In this document: piece by piece, positions 22,619 through 35,470 of the stretch
Layout of the letters: each line of letters begins with the position of its first letter
Numbering within the stretch: position 1 is the first letter of the stretch
The notes under the pieces: generated by a model
What the model was told of the DNA's origin: nothing
The model's database searches: none
Seen by the model: the letters and a program-made list of their open reading frames with translations, nothing else
Position numbers and translations under genes: made by a program
Source: Symbiodinium microadriaticum
Taxonomy: Eukaryota; Sar; Dinophyceae; Suessiales; Symbiodiniaceae
Reading direction: 5' to 3'
Length of the DNA stretch: 64,000 nucleotides
Assembly: GCA_001939145.1 (NCBI GenBank)
Contig: LSRX01000696.1
Coordinates: 46,325-110,324, forward strand

Positions 22619-22800
22619 CACCATAAATTTGGATATATTCAGCACCCGAATGCAAGGGAAACGCCGCAAATACCGAGGTTTCCGGAAGTCGCAAACACCA
22701 GGAATGACAAACACACGAAAAACACAGGAAGCACCGTAAATTTCGATATATTCAGCACCCGAATGCAAGGAAGCGCCGCAAATATCGAGGATTCCAAACG
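22619..22800. repeat. Tandem duplication, period about 118-120 bp
   Basis: Two copies begin accaccataaatttgga (22,617) and gcaccgtaaatttcga (22,733); both continue tattcagcacccgaatgcaa and end with a similar caaa(c/t)(a/g)tcgcaaa phrase. They lie directly upstream of copy B of the head element. Confidence 0.8.
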
Positions 22801-22849
22801 TCGCAAAAAAAAAGGAACTGCAGACACACGAAGCAACGGCGGCACCGAT

Positions 22850-23216
22850 GCGAAAGGCCTTCGGGTGCAGGAAACGCTTAAAAAACCGATGCCAACGGCA
22901 TGTCGGGTTTGCGCGTTTGCATCATGTCGGCGCCAACAACAACAGCAACAACCACAACAACAACAGCAACAACAACAGCAACAACAACAGCAACAACAAC
23001 AACAACAATCAAGAAGAACAACAAGAACAACAAGAACAACAAGAACAACAAGAACACCACCACCACCACCACCACCACCACCACCAACAACAACATCATC
23101 AACAACAACAACAACAGCAGCAGCAGCAACGGCAACAACAGCAACGGCAGCAGCAACGGCAACAACAGCAACGGCAACAGCAACAGCAACAGCCAGAGCA
23201 AGAGCAAGATCAAGAG

Positions 23217-23267
<51 letters not shown>

Positions 23268-23522
23268 CAACAACAAGCCAACAACAACAACAACAGCAAC
23301 AACAAAGACAAAGTTGAAAATAACGCCTGCAACACCACCACCGCCACCGCCACCGCCACCGTCAGCGCCGCCACCACCAACAACAACAGCCGCACACGCA
23401 GTCGCATTGCACGCCGGCCCGACCAGTGTGCCTCACCTAACCAAAACAAGGGGCGTGCAGTACTGGCCATAGGACCGTCATCCTCATGTTCTGTTTGTCA
23501 TCGTCATCGCCATCAGCCGTAA
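22850..23522 (+). repeat. Copy B of the head-plus-trinucleotide-array element
   Basis: Head 22,855-22,936 is about three-quarters identical to the inverted head near 21,765-21,840. It is followed by (CAA)n, (AGAACA)n, (CAC)n and (CAG)n arrays to about 23,400. Open frames here give polyglutamine, polyasparagine and polyhistidine and are most simply explained as microsatellite products. Confidence 0.75.
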
Positions 23523-26500
23523 CCGCAGCCCCATTGCTGTCATCCGGCATGTGCCTCGTGTTGAATAGCAGCTGAAAAGCCAACTGGCCATGCAGTGGAT
23601 TCAGTGTGGATTCGTTGCAGAGCGTTGTGCGTAAAGCAACACTAGTCAGTCTTGACATGAAGAACTCTCCGAAGAAGGCAATCCGAATCCCATAGGATAA
23701 CAACGCATGCGTGAACTTGACCTTCAACAAATACCCTAAACCCTAAGCGGCCCTAGGCCCGAATCCAGAGATCGAGGCGCCTTTTACTTTGGTTTCAGAC
23801 GCCAGGATGGTTCCAGGCCCACCTGGGAAATCAAGTCCTCGGAACGCTGTCTCGGGGTTTGTTTTTGGATATTCTTCAGCGTCAAGGGCTGTTGGGCCCA
23901 GGACTAAGGCTGAACGACGTTTAGGCTATACGGTTTCGGGAGGCCTGGGCTTCATTCAGAATCTACCGCTTTGCGATTCAGGCTGGGGGTTCAGAGCTTC
24001 CTGCGTGTGGGAACGGTACGGTAGGATGTTGTATCTTCGTTGTTTAGGGTTTAGGGTTTAGGGTCTTGCAAGCTTTTGATGGCGTTCGTGAAGTTGTACC
24101 CACTGTGCAGACAACTGAACAGGCAGTGCCACACTTACACCTTGGAACCAGAAGCAGAAAGCCTGGACATCCTCATGCACTCCATGAGTACTTGCAGGCC
24201 CCTACGAAACCGCACCGGACCTTTTCCAAGCGCGACACAGCCCGCGGCTAGGGTCAAGCCCATCGGACGTCTCAATTCCAGCACATATATGATTACTCAA
24301 GGCCACAAACCCCAAAACTGACCCTAAACCCTAAACCCTAAACCCCCAAAACTGAAACAGATGAAGGATGCACCGAGCCTCCCGCTTCACCGGGTTTGCT
24401 TCCTTTACTGAAGTGGTGATTGCTCCTGACTTCTGAGGCAGACCCTAAACCTTAAACACTAAACCCTAAACCCTATAACCCTAAACTCTAAACCTTGAAC
24501 CCTACTTTACGTTTCATGGCTCGTCTCTTATCGCTGCCAAGTCTCTCCGAGCATGTTGCTGGAGTGCACATCATGCCACTGATACCACCTACCGTCAGGT
24601 TTAGGGTTTAGGGTTTAGGGAGGTTTAGGGTTAGGTTTTGGGTTTGGGGGAGTAGATGCCACCTACCATAAGGATTAGGGCGTCGGGTTTAGTTAAAGTT
24701 TAGATACCACCGAAGTCCATGAGAATCAGGGTTTGAGGTGCTTTGGATTACTTTTGAGCTGCCCTGCAGCCCACTCTTGATAAGCTGCCTGCGAAGGGTT
24801 TCGCAGCTAATATAGGGGCCTTAATAATTAGGGGTGCCGGAGTCTCTTGATGGATTTCTAGGGACTAGAAAAAGAACATTATTAAAATTTGCAGCAGTGA
24901 TTGCCTTCAGCACAAAATATTTGAACCGACATTTGCTGCCACCAGCTACCGCCTCGGGGCCCAGGGATTAGGGTTAACAGTAGGGCTCATGGCCAACAGC
25001 GCTGGAAGACAACGTGTCGGAAGCTGGCTGCATCGAATCAAACCAGCCAGCAATTCAGATGTACCAGCAACTTCCTCAATCCTGGCCTCCGTGATCCCTG
25101 ACCGTCGCCCGAGCCCTCAAACAATCAATCAAGGGACATCCTGGCTTGTCGCTGTGCCTTTTCAGCTTGGGCTGGGGGCTGGACTCCCTCATGAAAGAAC
25201 AAACCAAGTTTCACAAAGGGTTGGGCGGGTTGGGTAAGCGTGCAGGGTTTCCAAAACCACTCGCCCCAATAGACACCGCCCATCTTAACGGTTGATGTGG
25301 AGAAGGAGCCCGACATAAAACGTGGGAACATGCAACCATTAACAACGAAAGTCTGCTTCTACAAAAATACAGAACTTGTTATTTAGGGTTGTTACAGGAA
25401 GGATGCTGCTGTCCTTCTAATTGGGGTTCAAGGTTCCGTATAAGAGTCCCTCAAACTTATTGCCCATGACACTCCTGGAAACTGGCTGAGTTGGGCGAGC
25501 CTTTGGGCAAGTCGCTTGATGCCCTGCTTCCTGGGCTGGCAGCATCGCAAACCAATGAGTCGATGAGCATGAAGAGTAAAAGGACCCCAAAAGGGACCCT
25601 CATTTAGAGAACTACCCAGGTGAAAAACGGAGCCAAAGGTGACACCATCGCGATCTGAATGATCTGTCGACTGCAGACTCAACCATGACCCCGTGCATGA
25701 CAATCTTCCGGCAGGATTGACTATGCCTACTTCCCCCCTTCAGGATTGACTGCCTCTGTGTCAGGAGCTTAGAGTCTAGAAGCCAGTAGCACGCCGCTAT
25801 CCTGATGAAATCCATGGTGCCCTGGACTTGCCGCCATAACTATCAAGTTGAACTCGCCACTGAGGTTACGGAAGCTGCATGCAGCGGTCAAGCACCTTGG
25901 AAGAGCCCTGAACCCTAAACCCTAAACATTAAGTTAAAAATCCTGAGCCCCAAACACTAGATCCCAAATCCTAAACCCTAACCTCAAACCTTAAACATAA
26001 CAGCTACTGCGGGAGCATCATCCGAAGGAACCTCGCCAAGCTGACATCGAGAGGGCTGAGGCATTCGGGAAAACCCTACGAAGTCAAAGCTCCAAGGCCA
26101 CAGGGTGTGGGGTCTGGGCTTTGGGGCTCAGGGTCTTGAAAGCCACATGATAAAGTGCCCTAAACCCTAAACCGCCCTAAACCCTCTGATGAAGATCAGG
26201 CCCAGTCACACGGGACAGGAGCCGTGCAAAGAATGCGGCAGGATCTCAGTCGGGGGTTTGCGGAGAAAAAGGGAGGTCGAGGAAAGAGCTGAGTTTAGGC
26301 CTCGAAACCCATCGCCGGACCCTAAGCCCCAAAGCCCCAAAGCCATGGTTTTCGGAGGAGAGCTAGGAGGCTCCTGAAGCATGGACTTGCAATGCCCTTC
26401 TGCATGTTTCCTGTGTGCAGTCAGGCCATGAACGGCTCAGAAACTGAGTGCAACAGATCCACACGCGGCCCTCGAAACGTAGAGCCACCTGACCGTATGC

Positions 26501-28301
26501 AGTCTGAACCAAGCCGCGAGAGGCCTGAAACTTACTGGACCCGTCTGCAAGCCATGCACTCCAAACTCAGCCCCTAAGCCCAAAAGATTTCAACGCGAAC
26601 CTCGAACTCTCAAAGTGCAGATCTGAGAACTAAACCCCTAAACCCTTAATACCTCTACAACCCCTAAACCCCTAAACCCCTAAAACCCCTAATCCTCCAA
26701 GCCCCTACACGCCCTAAACATCCCGGAAACCGGACCCCACGCCCCAAAAGTCTATGGACGGCTCAGCCTCGCACAAGCCGGCCCATCAAGTCATGGCTAC
26801 GGAAAACCACCTCGGAGATTAGGTACTACACAGCTTCATTCATTTTGTAGTCTTGTTCGTATTACTAGTAACTAGATTACGGTATGATGATTACTGTTCT
26901 TATTGTTCCTGCTATTACGACTATTACCACTACTAATTGTTACTACGATACTCACTTTTGCCACTATTTCTACGATCATTATGTTGACCCTGGGCTGGGC
27001 TGCTCAGCGTTGAAGAAACCCCATTCTGGTGTTAGGGTTTAGGGCCTGGACTCTACCATTCATAAGCCCTAGACCCTACAGCCTGAATCCTCTACCCTAA
27101 ACCCTCGGCCCTAGCCCCAAAGCTCTAGAATATACCAGACCATCAAAAACCTATAGAACCCTAAACCCTAAACCCCTAAACCCCAAACCTTAAACGCTAA
27201 ATCCCTAAACCAAAAAACCCTATAAACCCTAATATACTAAACCCTATGCCCTGACTTGAAGACCACCCCGGAGCAGAACGAAATCCTAAAGCCCAGACCA
27301 TCCAAAGATAGGTGACGTAATCGTTAGAATAGGGCTTCTGTAAGGGTTCCTTAAGACGTTTTATGATGGCCATTCTGGGCTTATAGTACATAGAAGCATG
27401 TTTGTGGAGTAGGTGATGCTTTAACTATCAATCTGTGATCGAACTTGCAACTCAAGCCCCAAACCATTAAACAAAACAACGAAAGCAAACTACGGGAAGA
27501 CGCCGCTTGGCGTTGAAGCAGCTCATCGAGGTTGCGAAGCGCCTATAGATTCGATGGGCTTGGTGGAGCCCAAACACGTTCCTGCTTCTCGGAACCTGAA
27601 CAACAAGAACCAGAACGACAAAGTAACAATGACAACAACAACAACGTCAATAACAAATACAACACTAACGATGCAATGACAGTAATAACAACACAAAAGT
27701 ACAAGTAATAAGAATAATACTAACATGGCAGTAGTAATTGACATAATAACAACAATACAAAAATGCTAATCATAATAGTGATGCTGGTGATGATGATGAT
27801 GATGATGATGATGATGGTGGTAAAAATGATAATGATGACCATAGCAACAATGAGACCAAGGATAACACTAGCAAGAATAATTGACATGCTAGTAATCATG
27901 CCAACGACACCCTCTCTGCCCCCCTCTCTCAAAAACGTACCGTTCTGATCATAAATTTTCCTAAACCCTAAACCCGAAACCCTAAACCCTGTTTTACAGC
28001 TTCAAGAGCCGGGCGGCAAGCCGTCCTTGCGCTGGGCGAATTCGGAGCCCGGCCTCTTCTTCGCCCCGGGCTTTGGTGTTAAGGGCCGTTTTTTGGTATC
28101 TTTTGCTGGGGATTAGGGTTTCGGGTTCAGGGCTTTTCTCCGGTTTAGGATGTCTGGTTTGAGGGTTTTGGGGCTTTAGCGTTTATGGGGTTTTTGAGGG
28201 TCCCTGTTTTCGCGCGGGCTCTTTTGCGTCCGCCTCAGTGACGTCCGTAATTCCGTATCGATGTTATAAGCTCTTTTCGGCGTTTTATTAAAGATCCCTT
28301 G
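23523..28301. other. Long non-coding, telomere-word-rich stretch
   Basis: No supported gene. TTTAGGG/CCCTAAA blocks at 24,041-24,065, 24,321-24,350, 24,443-24,505, 24,597-24,650, 25,908-25,998, 26,630-26,720, 27,060-27,240 and 27,960-27,990. A GAT/ATG-rich microsatellite at 27,777-27,840 and AACAATAA-rich simple sequence at 27,600-27,760. Short frames are unrecognised. Confidence 0.5.
25593..25614 (+). repeat. Dispersed short repeat GGGACCCT(n)TTAGAGAACTA
   Basis: Shares 20 of 22 bases with 19,716-19,737, which lies at the 3' end of the ankyrin-gene intron. Confidence 0.55.
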
Positions 28302-29751
28302 TCAATTTCCTTGTGCCTCAAATAGGTTCACCAGCGAAGCGTGGTGTCCAATCCAACTGCCTTTATAAAGGGGGCCGCCCTGCCATCCAATCTCGCAGCG
28401 CTGATGCGCCAGACGGCTGGTGATGGAATTAGACGCTTCTGGACAGCTGGGGCTGGCCTTGTGCCCAACTCCTGCCCAGATCACAACATCTGGCCAGCAA
28501 GCCTAGAGCTTCTAAGAAACCTCAGGATAGCGTGCCCGGATCGCTCGGGGCCTGGGGATTGAGCTTTGTTCTGACTTTTTCGGGATTTGTGGGACCACAC
28601 CGCTGGCTGGTTTGAGGCTGAAGGAGTTGGGTCGCAAAAGCGGGGGTTTCAGGGCTTCGGGCTCTGAAACTCAGGATGTCGGCTGAGTGTTTAGAGGGTT
28701 CAACTTGGGGGAGTCGACGCGGGCTACAAAAAAGACCTCAAGGTGGGGTTGAGTCACCGGTAGCTATTTCGACATACTTGGGACCATGTAGGTTTTGGGT
28801 TAGGGCTTGGGATGTAGATATCGCGCTACTAAGCTTTGCCTTATCATACTAGACTAGACTAGACTAGACTAGACTGCATTACATTTCATGGCATTACTTT
28901 GCACATGCGCAGGCTAGCTCTCATGCTACGAACAGACTGATTCTTTCCCGACAGCGTAGATTCTGCACGTCAAGCAGAAGCAACACGGACAAGAGAAGTC
29001 GCGAACCCTGGGTTGTAGTTTTGGGGCCCTGAAAAGTACTTTTGAATCGGTACCTCTATAGAAACCATAAGGGAAATTGTTAAGGACCTTCATCCTCCGG
29101 AACCAGAAGCCCTATAGTCCTCAAGCCACGAACCCTCCGACGCCTTGCAAACATCCTGCAACCGTGGGAGTTCGCCTTGACATCAGCAGGCGAGCTTCAC
29201 TAGGCTCGTCTTACAGAGCGATTTAGGGTTTAGGGGTTTAGGGTTTAGGGTTTACTTTACTTTACATCGCTCTTATGGTGCATTACTCCATCCCAGCCTT
29301 CCCCGCTTCTGATATTCCAACAGCGGAATGCGAGTGTCGCTTCAACTGCACTTTACAACTAAACACGTTGCTGCCACTGAGCCCCATCGCCAAAGTCGGA
29401 GCTACTTTCAAAGATCTCGACTCAGATCCAGAGATCTGCTTTGACAGGCAACTCTCAACGTCTAAATCCTGATCACCGATGGATTGAGAACCTCTTCCCC
29501 TGCATGTCTCAGTTGCTATCTCTTTGTGCCCTAAACCCTAAACCCCGGGTGTGCATGAGTGCATGCAGGCGTGCGCGTGTGCGTGTATTACTTGCCTATT
29601 CGACTATTCGGCTCTTGGTGTACATCCCGTATTTTTAGTTGACTGCAATTATCGAACCCGAACCCTTTATATGTGCATATATGTAAATAAACAAACAAAT
29701 ACAAAAATATGAATATAAATATAAATTATATGTATCAATAAATAGATAGAT

Positions 29752-29788
<37 letters not shown>

Positions 29789-31010
29789 TAGATAGATATT
29801 AAGATATAGTATACATATATACACATCTAGCCTTAGTATGTGATATATACCCACAGACACATGTGGCGACACAGATATAACAGCATCGAGCCATGACCAG
29901 GGCAGAACCGACAAGTATGTTCGGTTGATTTCACATAGATCCATTGACAGGCCACGTGCTAGAACAAAGCAATAACGTCTGGCAGCTCGTATCACATAAG
30001 ATACGGTTGTGTGCGTGTGTGTTCGAGCCTAAATGCACATGTCCTTGCTAATGTACCCTGGAAGGCTCGGCTACAGGAATAGTAGAACTGAAGTCCTAAC
30101 ATCAATGCTCTTTGAGCCCTCACGTACCTCATCGATCCGCCAAACCGAATACTCAGCCTTTCACAATCCCGCACCTGCGGAGCCCTGGAGCGGTGTACTC
30201 CACAGATCTCTGCAGCCTACAGCCGCCTTCAACAGACTTCTTCAAGGGAGTCGAGTAGTAGAGGTACAAGCTGAACCGCGGAAGTCGAAGCCCTGCAACT
30301 AAATAACTAAAAAACAAGAAGAACACAAACAATAATAACAATAATACTAAAGATAATAATTCATATAAAAATACTGCACGGGACGATAACCCAAGGATCC
30401 ACAGTGCTACTGTTCACCAGGACCGGGCGCCCAAAGCCATGATCTCCTTTGCATCGGTACGCGGAGCGCCTGGAGCATGGCTTTAGGCATCAGATTCGGG
30501 GGATTCACAGCTTTCCGGGGCTTTAGGGTCAGAGCCCGAAACCCTAAATCCCAGACCCCTAAACCCTAAACCAAACAGCCTGGTTTCTTTCGGGGGCTTT
30601 AGGATCAGAGCCCGAAACCCTGAAACCCAGACGCCTAAACCCTAAACCAAACAGCCTGAATACTTACTACGGAGGCTGACTCCCGGGCCGAGACTAGACC
30701 AGCGAAGAAGCCGACAAACAAGATCCGGTGATTTGCCAGGACACAACGAAACAACAAGAGCTCCTTCAACAAGAGTTCCTTTGAGGGCTCCTCAGGGGCT
30801 CCATAAATAAGGCTTTTCTGGCCGAAATCATTTTAGTAGTTCGTCCTGGGTACAAAAACAAACGTACTATCAATAAGACACCAAAATAAGTTTAAGGCCT
30901 CTATATTACACCCTTATAGTATCCCTTATGGGAACCCTTATAGTATAGTATAGTATAGTATCCCTTGTAGGCACACTTATATTATAGTACCCCTTATAGG
31001 AACCCTTCTA
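28302..31010. other. Non-coding stretch with microsatellites
   Basis: No named gene. (ACTAG)n at 28,848-28,875; TTTAGGG array at 29,222-29,255; (TA)n/(GATA)n at 29,743-29,797; AATAATAA-rich sequence at 30,300-30,365. A minus frame at 28,302-28,484 reads protein-like (LYKGSWIGHHASLVNLFEAQ) but was not identified. A TATAG-rich run (30,917-30,975) precedes the gap. Confidence 0.4.
30515..30657. repeat. Direct duplication, ~75-bp period, with telomere-like core
   Basis: ggggctttagggtcagagcc ... accaaacagcctg and ggggctttaggatcagagcc ... accaaacagcctg are two copies with a handful of substitutions; each carries CCCTAAACC words. Confidence 0.85.
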
Positions 31011-31896
31011 NNNNNNNNNNNNNNNNNNNNNNNNNNNNNNNNNNNNNNNNNNNNNNNNNNNNNNNNNNNNNNNNNNNNNNNNNNNNNNNNNNNNNNNNNN
31101 NNNNNNNNNNNNNNNNNNNNNNNNNNNNNNNNNNNNNNNNNNNNNNNNNNNNNNNNNNNNNNNNNNNNNNNNNNNNNNNNNNNNNNNNNNNNNNNNNNNN
31201 NNNNNNNNNNNNNNNNNNNNNNNNNNNNNNNNNNNNNNNNNNNNNNNNNNNNNNNNNNNNNNNNNNNNNNNNNNNNNNNNNNNNNNNNNNNNNNNNNNNN
31301 NNNNNNNNNNNNNNNNNNNNNNNNNNNNNNNNNNNNNNNNNNNNNNNNNNNNNNNNNNNNNNNNNNNNNNNNNNNNNNNNNNNNNNNNNNNNNNNNNNNN
31401 NNNNNNNNNNNNNNNNNNNNNNNNNNNNNNNNNNNNNNNNNNNNNNNNNNNNNNNNNNNNNNNNNNNNNNNNNNNNNNNNNNNNNNNNNNNNNNNNNNNN
31501 NNNNNNNNNNNNNNNNNNNNNNNNNNNNNNNNNNNNNNNNNNNNNNNNNNNNNNNNNNNNNNNNNNNNNNNNNNNNNNNNNNNNNNNNNNNNNNNNNNNN
31601 NNNNNNNNNNNNNNNNNNNNNNNNNNNNNNNNNNNNNNNNNNNNNNNNNNNNNNNNNNNNNNNNNNNNNNNNNNNNNNNNNNNNNNNNNNNNNNNNNNNN
31701 NNNNNNNNNNNNNNNNNNNNNNNNNNNNNNNNNNNNNNNNNNNNNNNNNNNNNNNNNNNNNNNNNNNNNNNNNNNNNNNNNNNNNNNNNNNNNNNNNNNN
31801 NNNNNNNNNNNNNNNNNNNNNNNNNNNNNNNNNNNNNNNNNNNNNNNNNNNNNNNNNNNNNNNNNNNNNNNNNNNNNNNNNNNNNNNNNNNNNNNN
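31011..31896. other. Assembly gap (886 N)
   Basis: Run of undetermined bases. It is bordered by a TATAG-rich run on the left and a TACATA array on the right, so the missing sequence is probably simple repeat. The 3' exons of the oxygenase gene may be lost here. Confidence 1.
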
Positions 31897-31897
31897 T

Positions 31898-31983
<86 letters not shown>

Positions 31984-31986
31984 TAT
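31897..31986. repeat. (TACATA)n hexanucleotide array
   Basis: About 14 tandem TACATA/CATATA units directly after the gap. Confidence 0.95.
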
Positions 31987-32061
31987 AAACGGACTATGGT
32001 GGAAAAATCTTGCCGAATTTTTCAGGCTTCTAGACTCTAGATTCTCTAGATGTCACCAAAC

Positions 32062-33297
32062 ATCCTCCAAGAAAAGGATCGCGGTGAGGGTCCGAGCTGC
32101 CTCTGGGCTGCTGCGTTTGGGATGCAGGGTTCAGTGTTTATGCGAGGGAGCAGCGGTGCGAATCACGAGGATTATGCGCTCATTATGGAGGCGCCTTAGC
32201 TCGAAAAGTTTATAGTATAATTCTAATGAGGAACCCTAAGGAAAAGAACTTTGAAGGGCTGGGAGGTCAGGACAGCAGCAACAACAGGTTTGGAATCATG
32301 TTCCCACATCAGCAACCCATGCGACTGAAGTCCCCATCGCCTACACTGAAGCTGTCTTGGCCCTGAACTCTAAACGCCCTAAAACCTTATCAAATCCTAA
32401 AGCCTAACCCTGAACCGTCACTTCTAAGCCCTTAACCCAAGCCGTTGCGAGGCCCAACATGTTTGATATAATCTCACAGTCCGGAGCACGGAGGGAAGCA
32501 GAGAACTCTCGACTTTCTATAGCGCGCCGGCCCCGCCATGGCCTCTATGCTTGAGTCGCGATGCAACTCGTAGGAATCGCCGACGTCGTACTGCGTGACT
32601 TGAAGATACCTTACTACGGGATTCGAGCATTCAGGTTTCGAGCTAGGGGTGCGATCCTCCAACCGCCTTAACTGGGATAGCATGACATATCCTCTCTCTT
32701 CCCAATCAAAAGCAGATAACGTGCTACGCCACCAGTACAATGCCATAGCATGCTTAATCGCAGCAGAAGCCAGATCTCTAACCCTGAACCCTAATCTGAA
32801 ACCCTCTGCCCACCGGTCCCATGCCGGGACTTCCTGATAAAATTTCTGAATCCCCCCGCAGACGGACCTGAAACTCGAAAAGGTAGGAGCCGAAATAACT
32901 TGAACAGGGTTTCGGGTCATATCGTCTCATAAAACTGGGACAATAAGTGGAATAAAACTGGGACAAGAAGCTGCATGCTAGTACTAGTCACATTTTTCAG
33001 CCCTCTATGTCACAGGATATCTGGAAGGTTTTTGCAATCATCAGTCAGAAGCCATCGGTACACCACGATCCCAACAGTTTGGGGAGTCACAAGTTGAGAA
33101 TTGCATGCACGGCAACTCTCTCTCTCTCTCTCTCTCTCTCTCTGGGCTCACCGGGTGAGGTTCGGTGCGGGATGGTATTCTCAAAACCCACCTTTGCAAG
33201 AATGCATGTACTGAAAGCTATCCGGCTCAGAATGCTGGCCCACAGAGTGGGGCATCATCGTCGCGGCGTCCATACGCTCGATGATCTCTCGCGTTGC
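32062..33297 (-). CDS. Prolyl 4-hydroxylase-like 2OG/Fe(II) oxygenase (partial, split)
   Basis: Three exons join in phase. 33,236-33,297 reads ATREIIERMDAATMMPHSVG (GC donor). 32,528-32,609 reads YLQVTQYDVGDSYELHRDSS then IEAMAGP (GC donor). 32,062-32,100 reads AARTLTAILFLED. Together they match the P4H catalytic core: a QV.(R/Q)Y..G..Y..H.D segment with the His and Asp that bind iron, then the R.LT..L(Y/F)L(N/E)D strand. The family hydroxylates proline or similar residues using O2, Fe(II) and 2-oxoglutarate. The second iron His and the 2OG-binding Lys should lie downstream, probably in the gap at 31,011-31,896. Upstream exons are tentative. The contiguous 148-codon frame over 32,474-32,920 contains the middle exon but runs through intron sequence on both sides. 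Confidence 0.65.
33116..33143. repeat. (CT)n microsatellite in oxygenase-gene region
   Basis: Uninterrupted CT dinucleotides, immediately 5' (plus sense) of the putative exon at 33.24-33.30 kb. Confidence 0.95.
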
Positions 33298-33972
33298 CTT
33301 CAGCGTTTGCCATTGGGACGGTCTCGCAAAATCGCGTGAAAATTACCGGTGGCCGGTTCGGAGGTCCCTTATTCGGTCGGGCCCATACCCCCAGGACGAA
33401 GGCAACCGAATCTCAGCAAAGAAAACTAAACATCACATCGGCGATCGCAGAAGCAACTAGGCTACAACGTTCGGACTTTTGCCTGATGAATCATGCACTC
33501 TTGTTCTGCAGGATCAGACCTTCACACCCTTCCCTGCAAACCTAGGCAAGTTGTGAGCTGCACCGGCGAGTTTCAAAGCCTGTGCCGTGGGTTGTGGTTA
33601 AAGGCTTCTGGTCTTGGGTGTAGGGCCTAACCGTTGCCTTATCAGAAGGACATGGCCTTGCACCGAAGCTGCGCTCAAACTGACTGACCCTCCGGGGCAG
33701 CAGCAGCAGTGCTAAGTTCTGTTACGTTTGCTTTTGTTCGCTGTCAGCCCTTCTTCTTCCGTGGGGCCGTTTAGCACAGTGGACCCTGAACCCAAGCTGA
33801 ATGGCCTTAAAGTTCCCAAAGGATTCCTTAAAAAAAGGGAGCCGTTTCGAACCCGAGGGCTTCCGAAGTTCGAGCTGCAAAGCCACCGACTCCGTCATCC
33901 AGAGACTTTCCGAGGCAGGCGAAGGCAAAACCCCAGGCTTTGCAGGCTTCTGAAGCTGCCTACAAACTACGC

Positions 33973-34070
33973 TTGATGATATTCATCCTGCATTACTTGA
34001 AGGACCCTAAACTCTGGGAATTATGGTATAGTCCTTATTATGCGTAATGCGGTATTTATATCATCAACAG
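33973..34070. mobile_element. MITE-like element, copy 1
   Basis: Starts TTGATGATATTCAT and ends ATTTATATCATCAACAG, giving inverted termini, with an internal aaggaccctaaact(n)tgggaattatggt phrase. A second copy with the same termini and internal phrase lies at 42,349-42,420. It has no coding capacity. Confidence 0.7.
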
Positions 34071-34263
34071 TAGGATAGTTTCGGATAGATGAACTCTCCT
34101 GAATGGCTTAATTTGGGGGTGCCGGGTGGTAGCGGTTGGTGGTTGTGAGATCCAGGGGTAAACCCGGAACCAAGCGGAAGGCTTCCTCGAAAACTTGCAC
34201 CCTAAACCCTAAACATGAAGGTTCGGTTTCGACACCGAGGCTTCGGTTTTCGGGGTTTCGGGG

Positions 34264-34285
34264 CGTTGAGGGGGGGGGGGGGGAA
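34264..34285. repeat. Poly-G tract
   Basis: About 14 consecutive G in a G-rich context next to telomere-type text (34,199-34,213), a potential G-quadruplex. Confidence 0.8.
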
Positions 34286-34485
34286 GGGTCTTCTTGCAAG
34301 AGAGCTTCTGCTGTCCAGTTCTCTGGCTTGTTCAACGTCCTCAATCATTGCCGAGAGAGTCTGGAACATCATACACCACAAGGTACAATACCCATAACAT
34401 AGAACTCATACACTACAATAATGCTACAATCTTATGTGTGATCCCTCCTTTCTTAAGCGTGAACTCACCAAAAACACACCACGGC

Positions 34486-34790
34486 AAGAAAAGAGAAAGA
34501 CCACCTAAACAGTCTTCTTTGTTTTGGACGCAGAGTCGTTGTGAGACCACTTCTCCTGAGCATGGATTGGAGGAAGCCGGGTTGAGCGGGCAGCGCTTTC
34601 AAGCTGCAGTGGAAGGCAGGGCTTTTGCACAGGGCATCGGAGTGTTGACGAAGTGTGCTTTGAGTGCTAGCGGGTTTGGGACAAATGGACAGATGTATTT
34701 CGAGGCCGGCCCACAGTCTTTCGCTACGGTGCAAGCTTCGGGGTTTGTTGGACAGATCATCATTCATCAGCGCGTAACCAGCAGCACGAT
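34486..34790 (+). CDS. Possible coding block, unidentified
   Basis: Within a 217-codon frame (34,294-34,947), the part from about 34,510 to 34,770 reads protein-like (e.g. EHGLEEAGLSGQRFQAAVEG, NGQMYFEAGPQSFATV). The flanks are low-complexity, including a CATCATC-rich tail. It lies antisense to the oxygenase gene, within a putative intron of that gene. No family was recognised. Confidence 0.3.
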
Positions 34791-35092
34791 GGGAAACATC
34801 AGGAGCATGATCAGCCGGACCATCACCATCATCGTCGCTATGATCCTCATGATGAAGTCAAGCACCAACATGCCGTACAGTAGTTGCTACTCTGCTGGTC
34901 TTTGGCCTCCGGGGAGCCACCAAGATATTGAATATTCTCGTGTCTGATCCTTGGGCTTTGGGCTGGAATGTTCATGTGATTAGCCCCCGAACTTCAGAAA
35001 GTGCCGAGACATTGCACGCAATGCCAACGCTGCAAAACGAGGTGTAGAACCGAACATGACGCACCAAGGACATAATAGAGAAAACAAATAAA

Positions 35093-35190
35093 TAAATAAA
35101 TATATATATATATATATATATATGTATATGTATATTCTGACCTCATACTATAAATAAATATATGTATATATACATAGATAGATATAGTAT
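35093..35190. repeat. (TA)n and AAATA-rich microsatellite
   Basis: AAATAAATA followed by TA dinucleotides and GATATA words. Confidence 0.9.
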
Positions 35191-35307
35191 GAAACAAAGC
35201 AGACAAAGCCGAATGTCACCGAGGAGTTCATGGCTTGCCGGGCCATGCTCCCTGACCAGACTCGCGCGGACTCCATGCGCCCGTGACCTAAGGCACGCGG
35301 AGGCGAC

Positions 35308-35470
35308 ACAAAAACGAATTGGGGGTTTGGGGTTTGGGGTTTAGGACTTAGGAGGCTACACAACAACGAATTGGGGGTTTGGGGTTTGGGGTTTAGGGCT
35401 TAGGAGGCTACACAACTATGAAAGGGGGTTTGGGGTTTGGGGTTTAGGGCTTAGGAGGCCACACAAACAT
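35308..35470. repeat. Three-copy minisatellite, period about 52 bp
   Basis: Three head-to-tail copies of acacaa(n)..gggggtttggggtttggggtttag..cttaggaggc. Each contains two to three GGGTTTGG words, so the G-rich strand could form quadruplexes. Confidence 0.9.

Noticed and set aside
22763-23522. Polyglutamine/polyasparagine proteins of 184-224 residues
   Set aside because: All frames through the CAA/CAG/CAC arrays are open; length reflects absence of stop codons in the repeat, not selection for protein.
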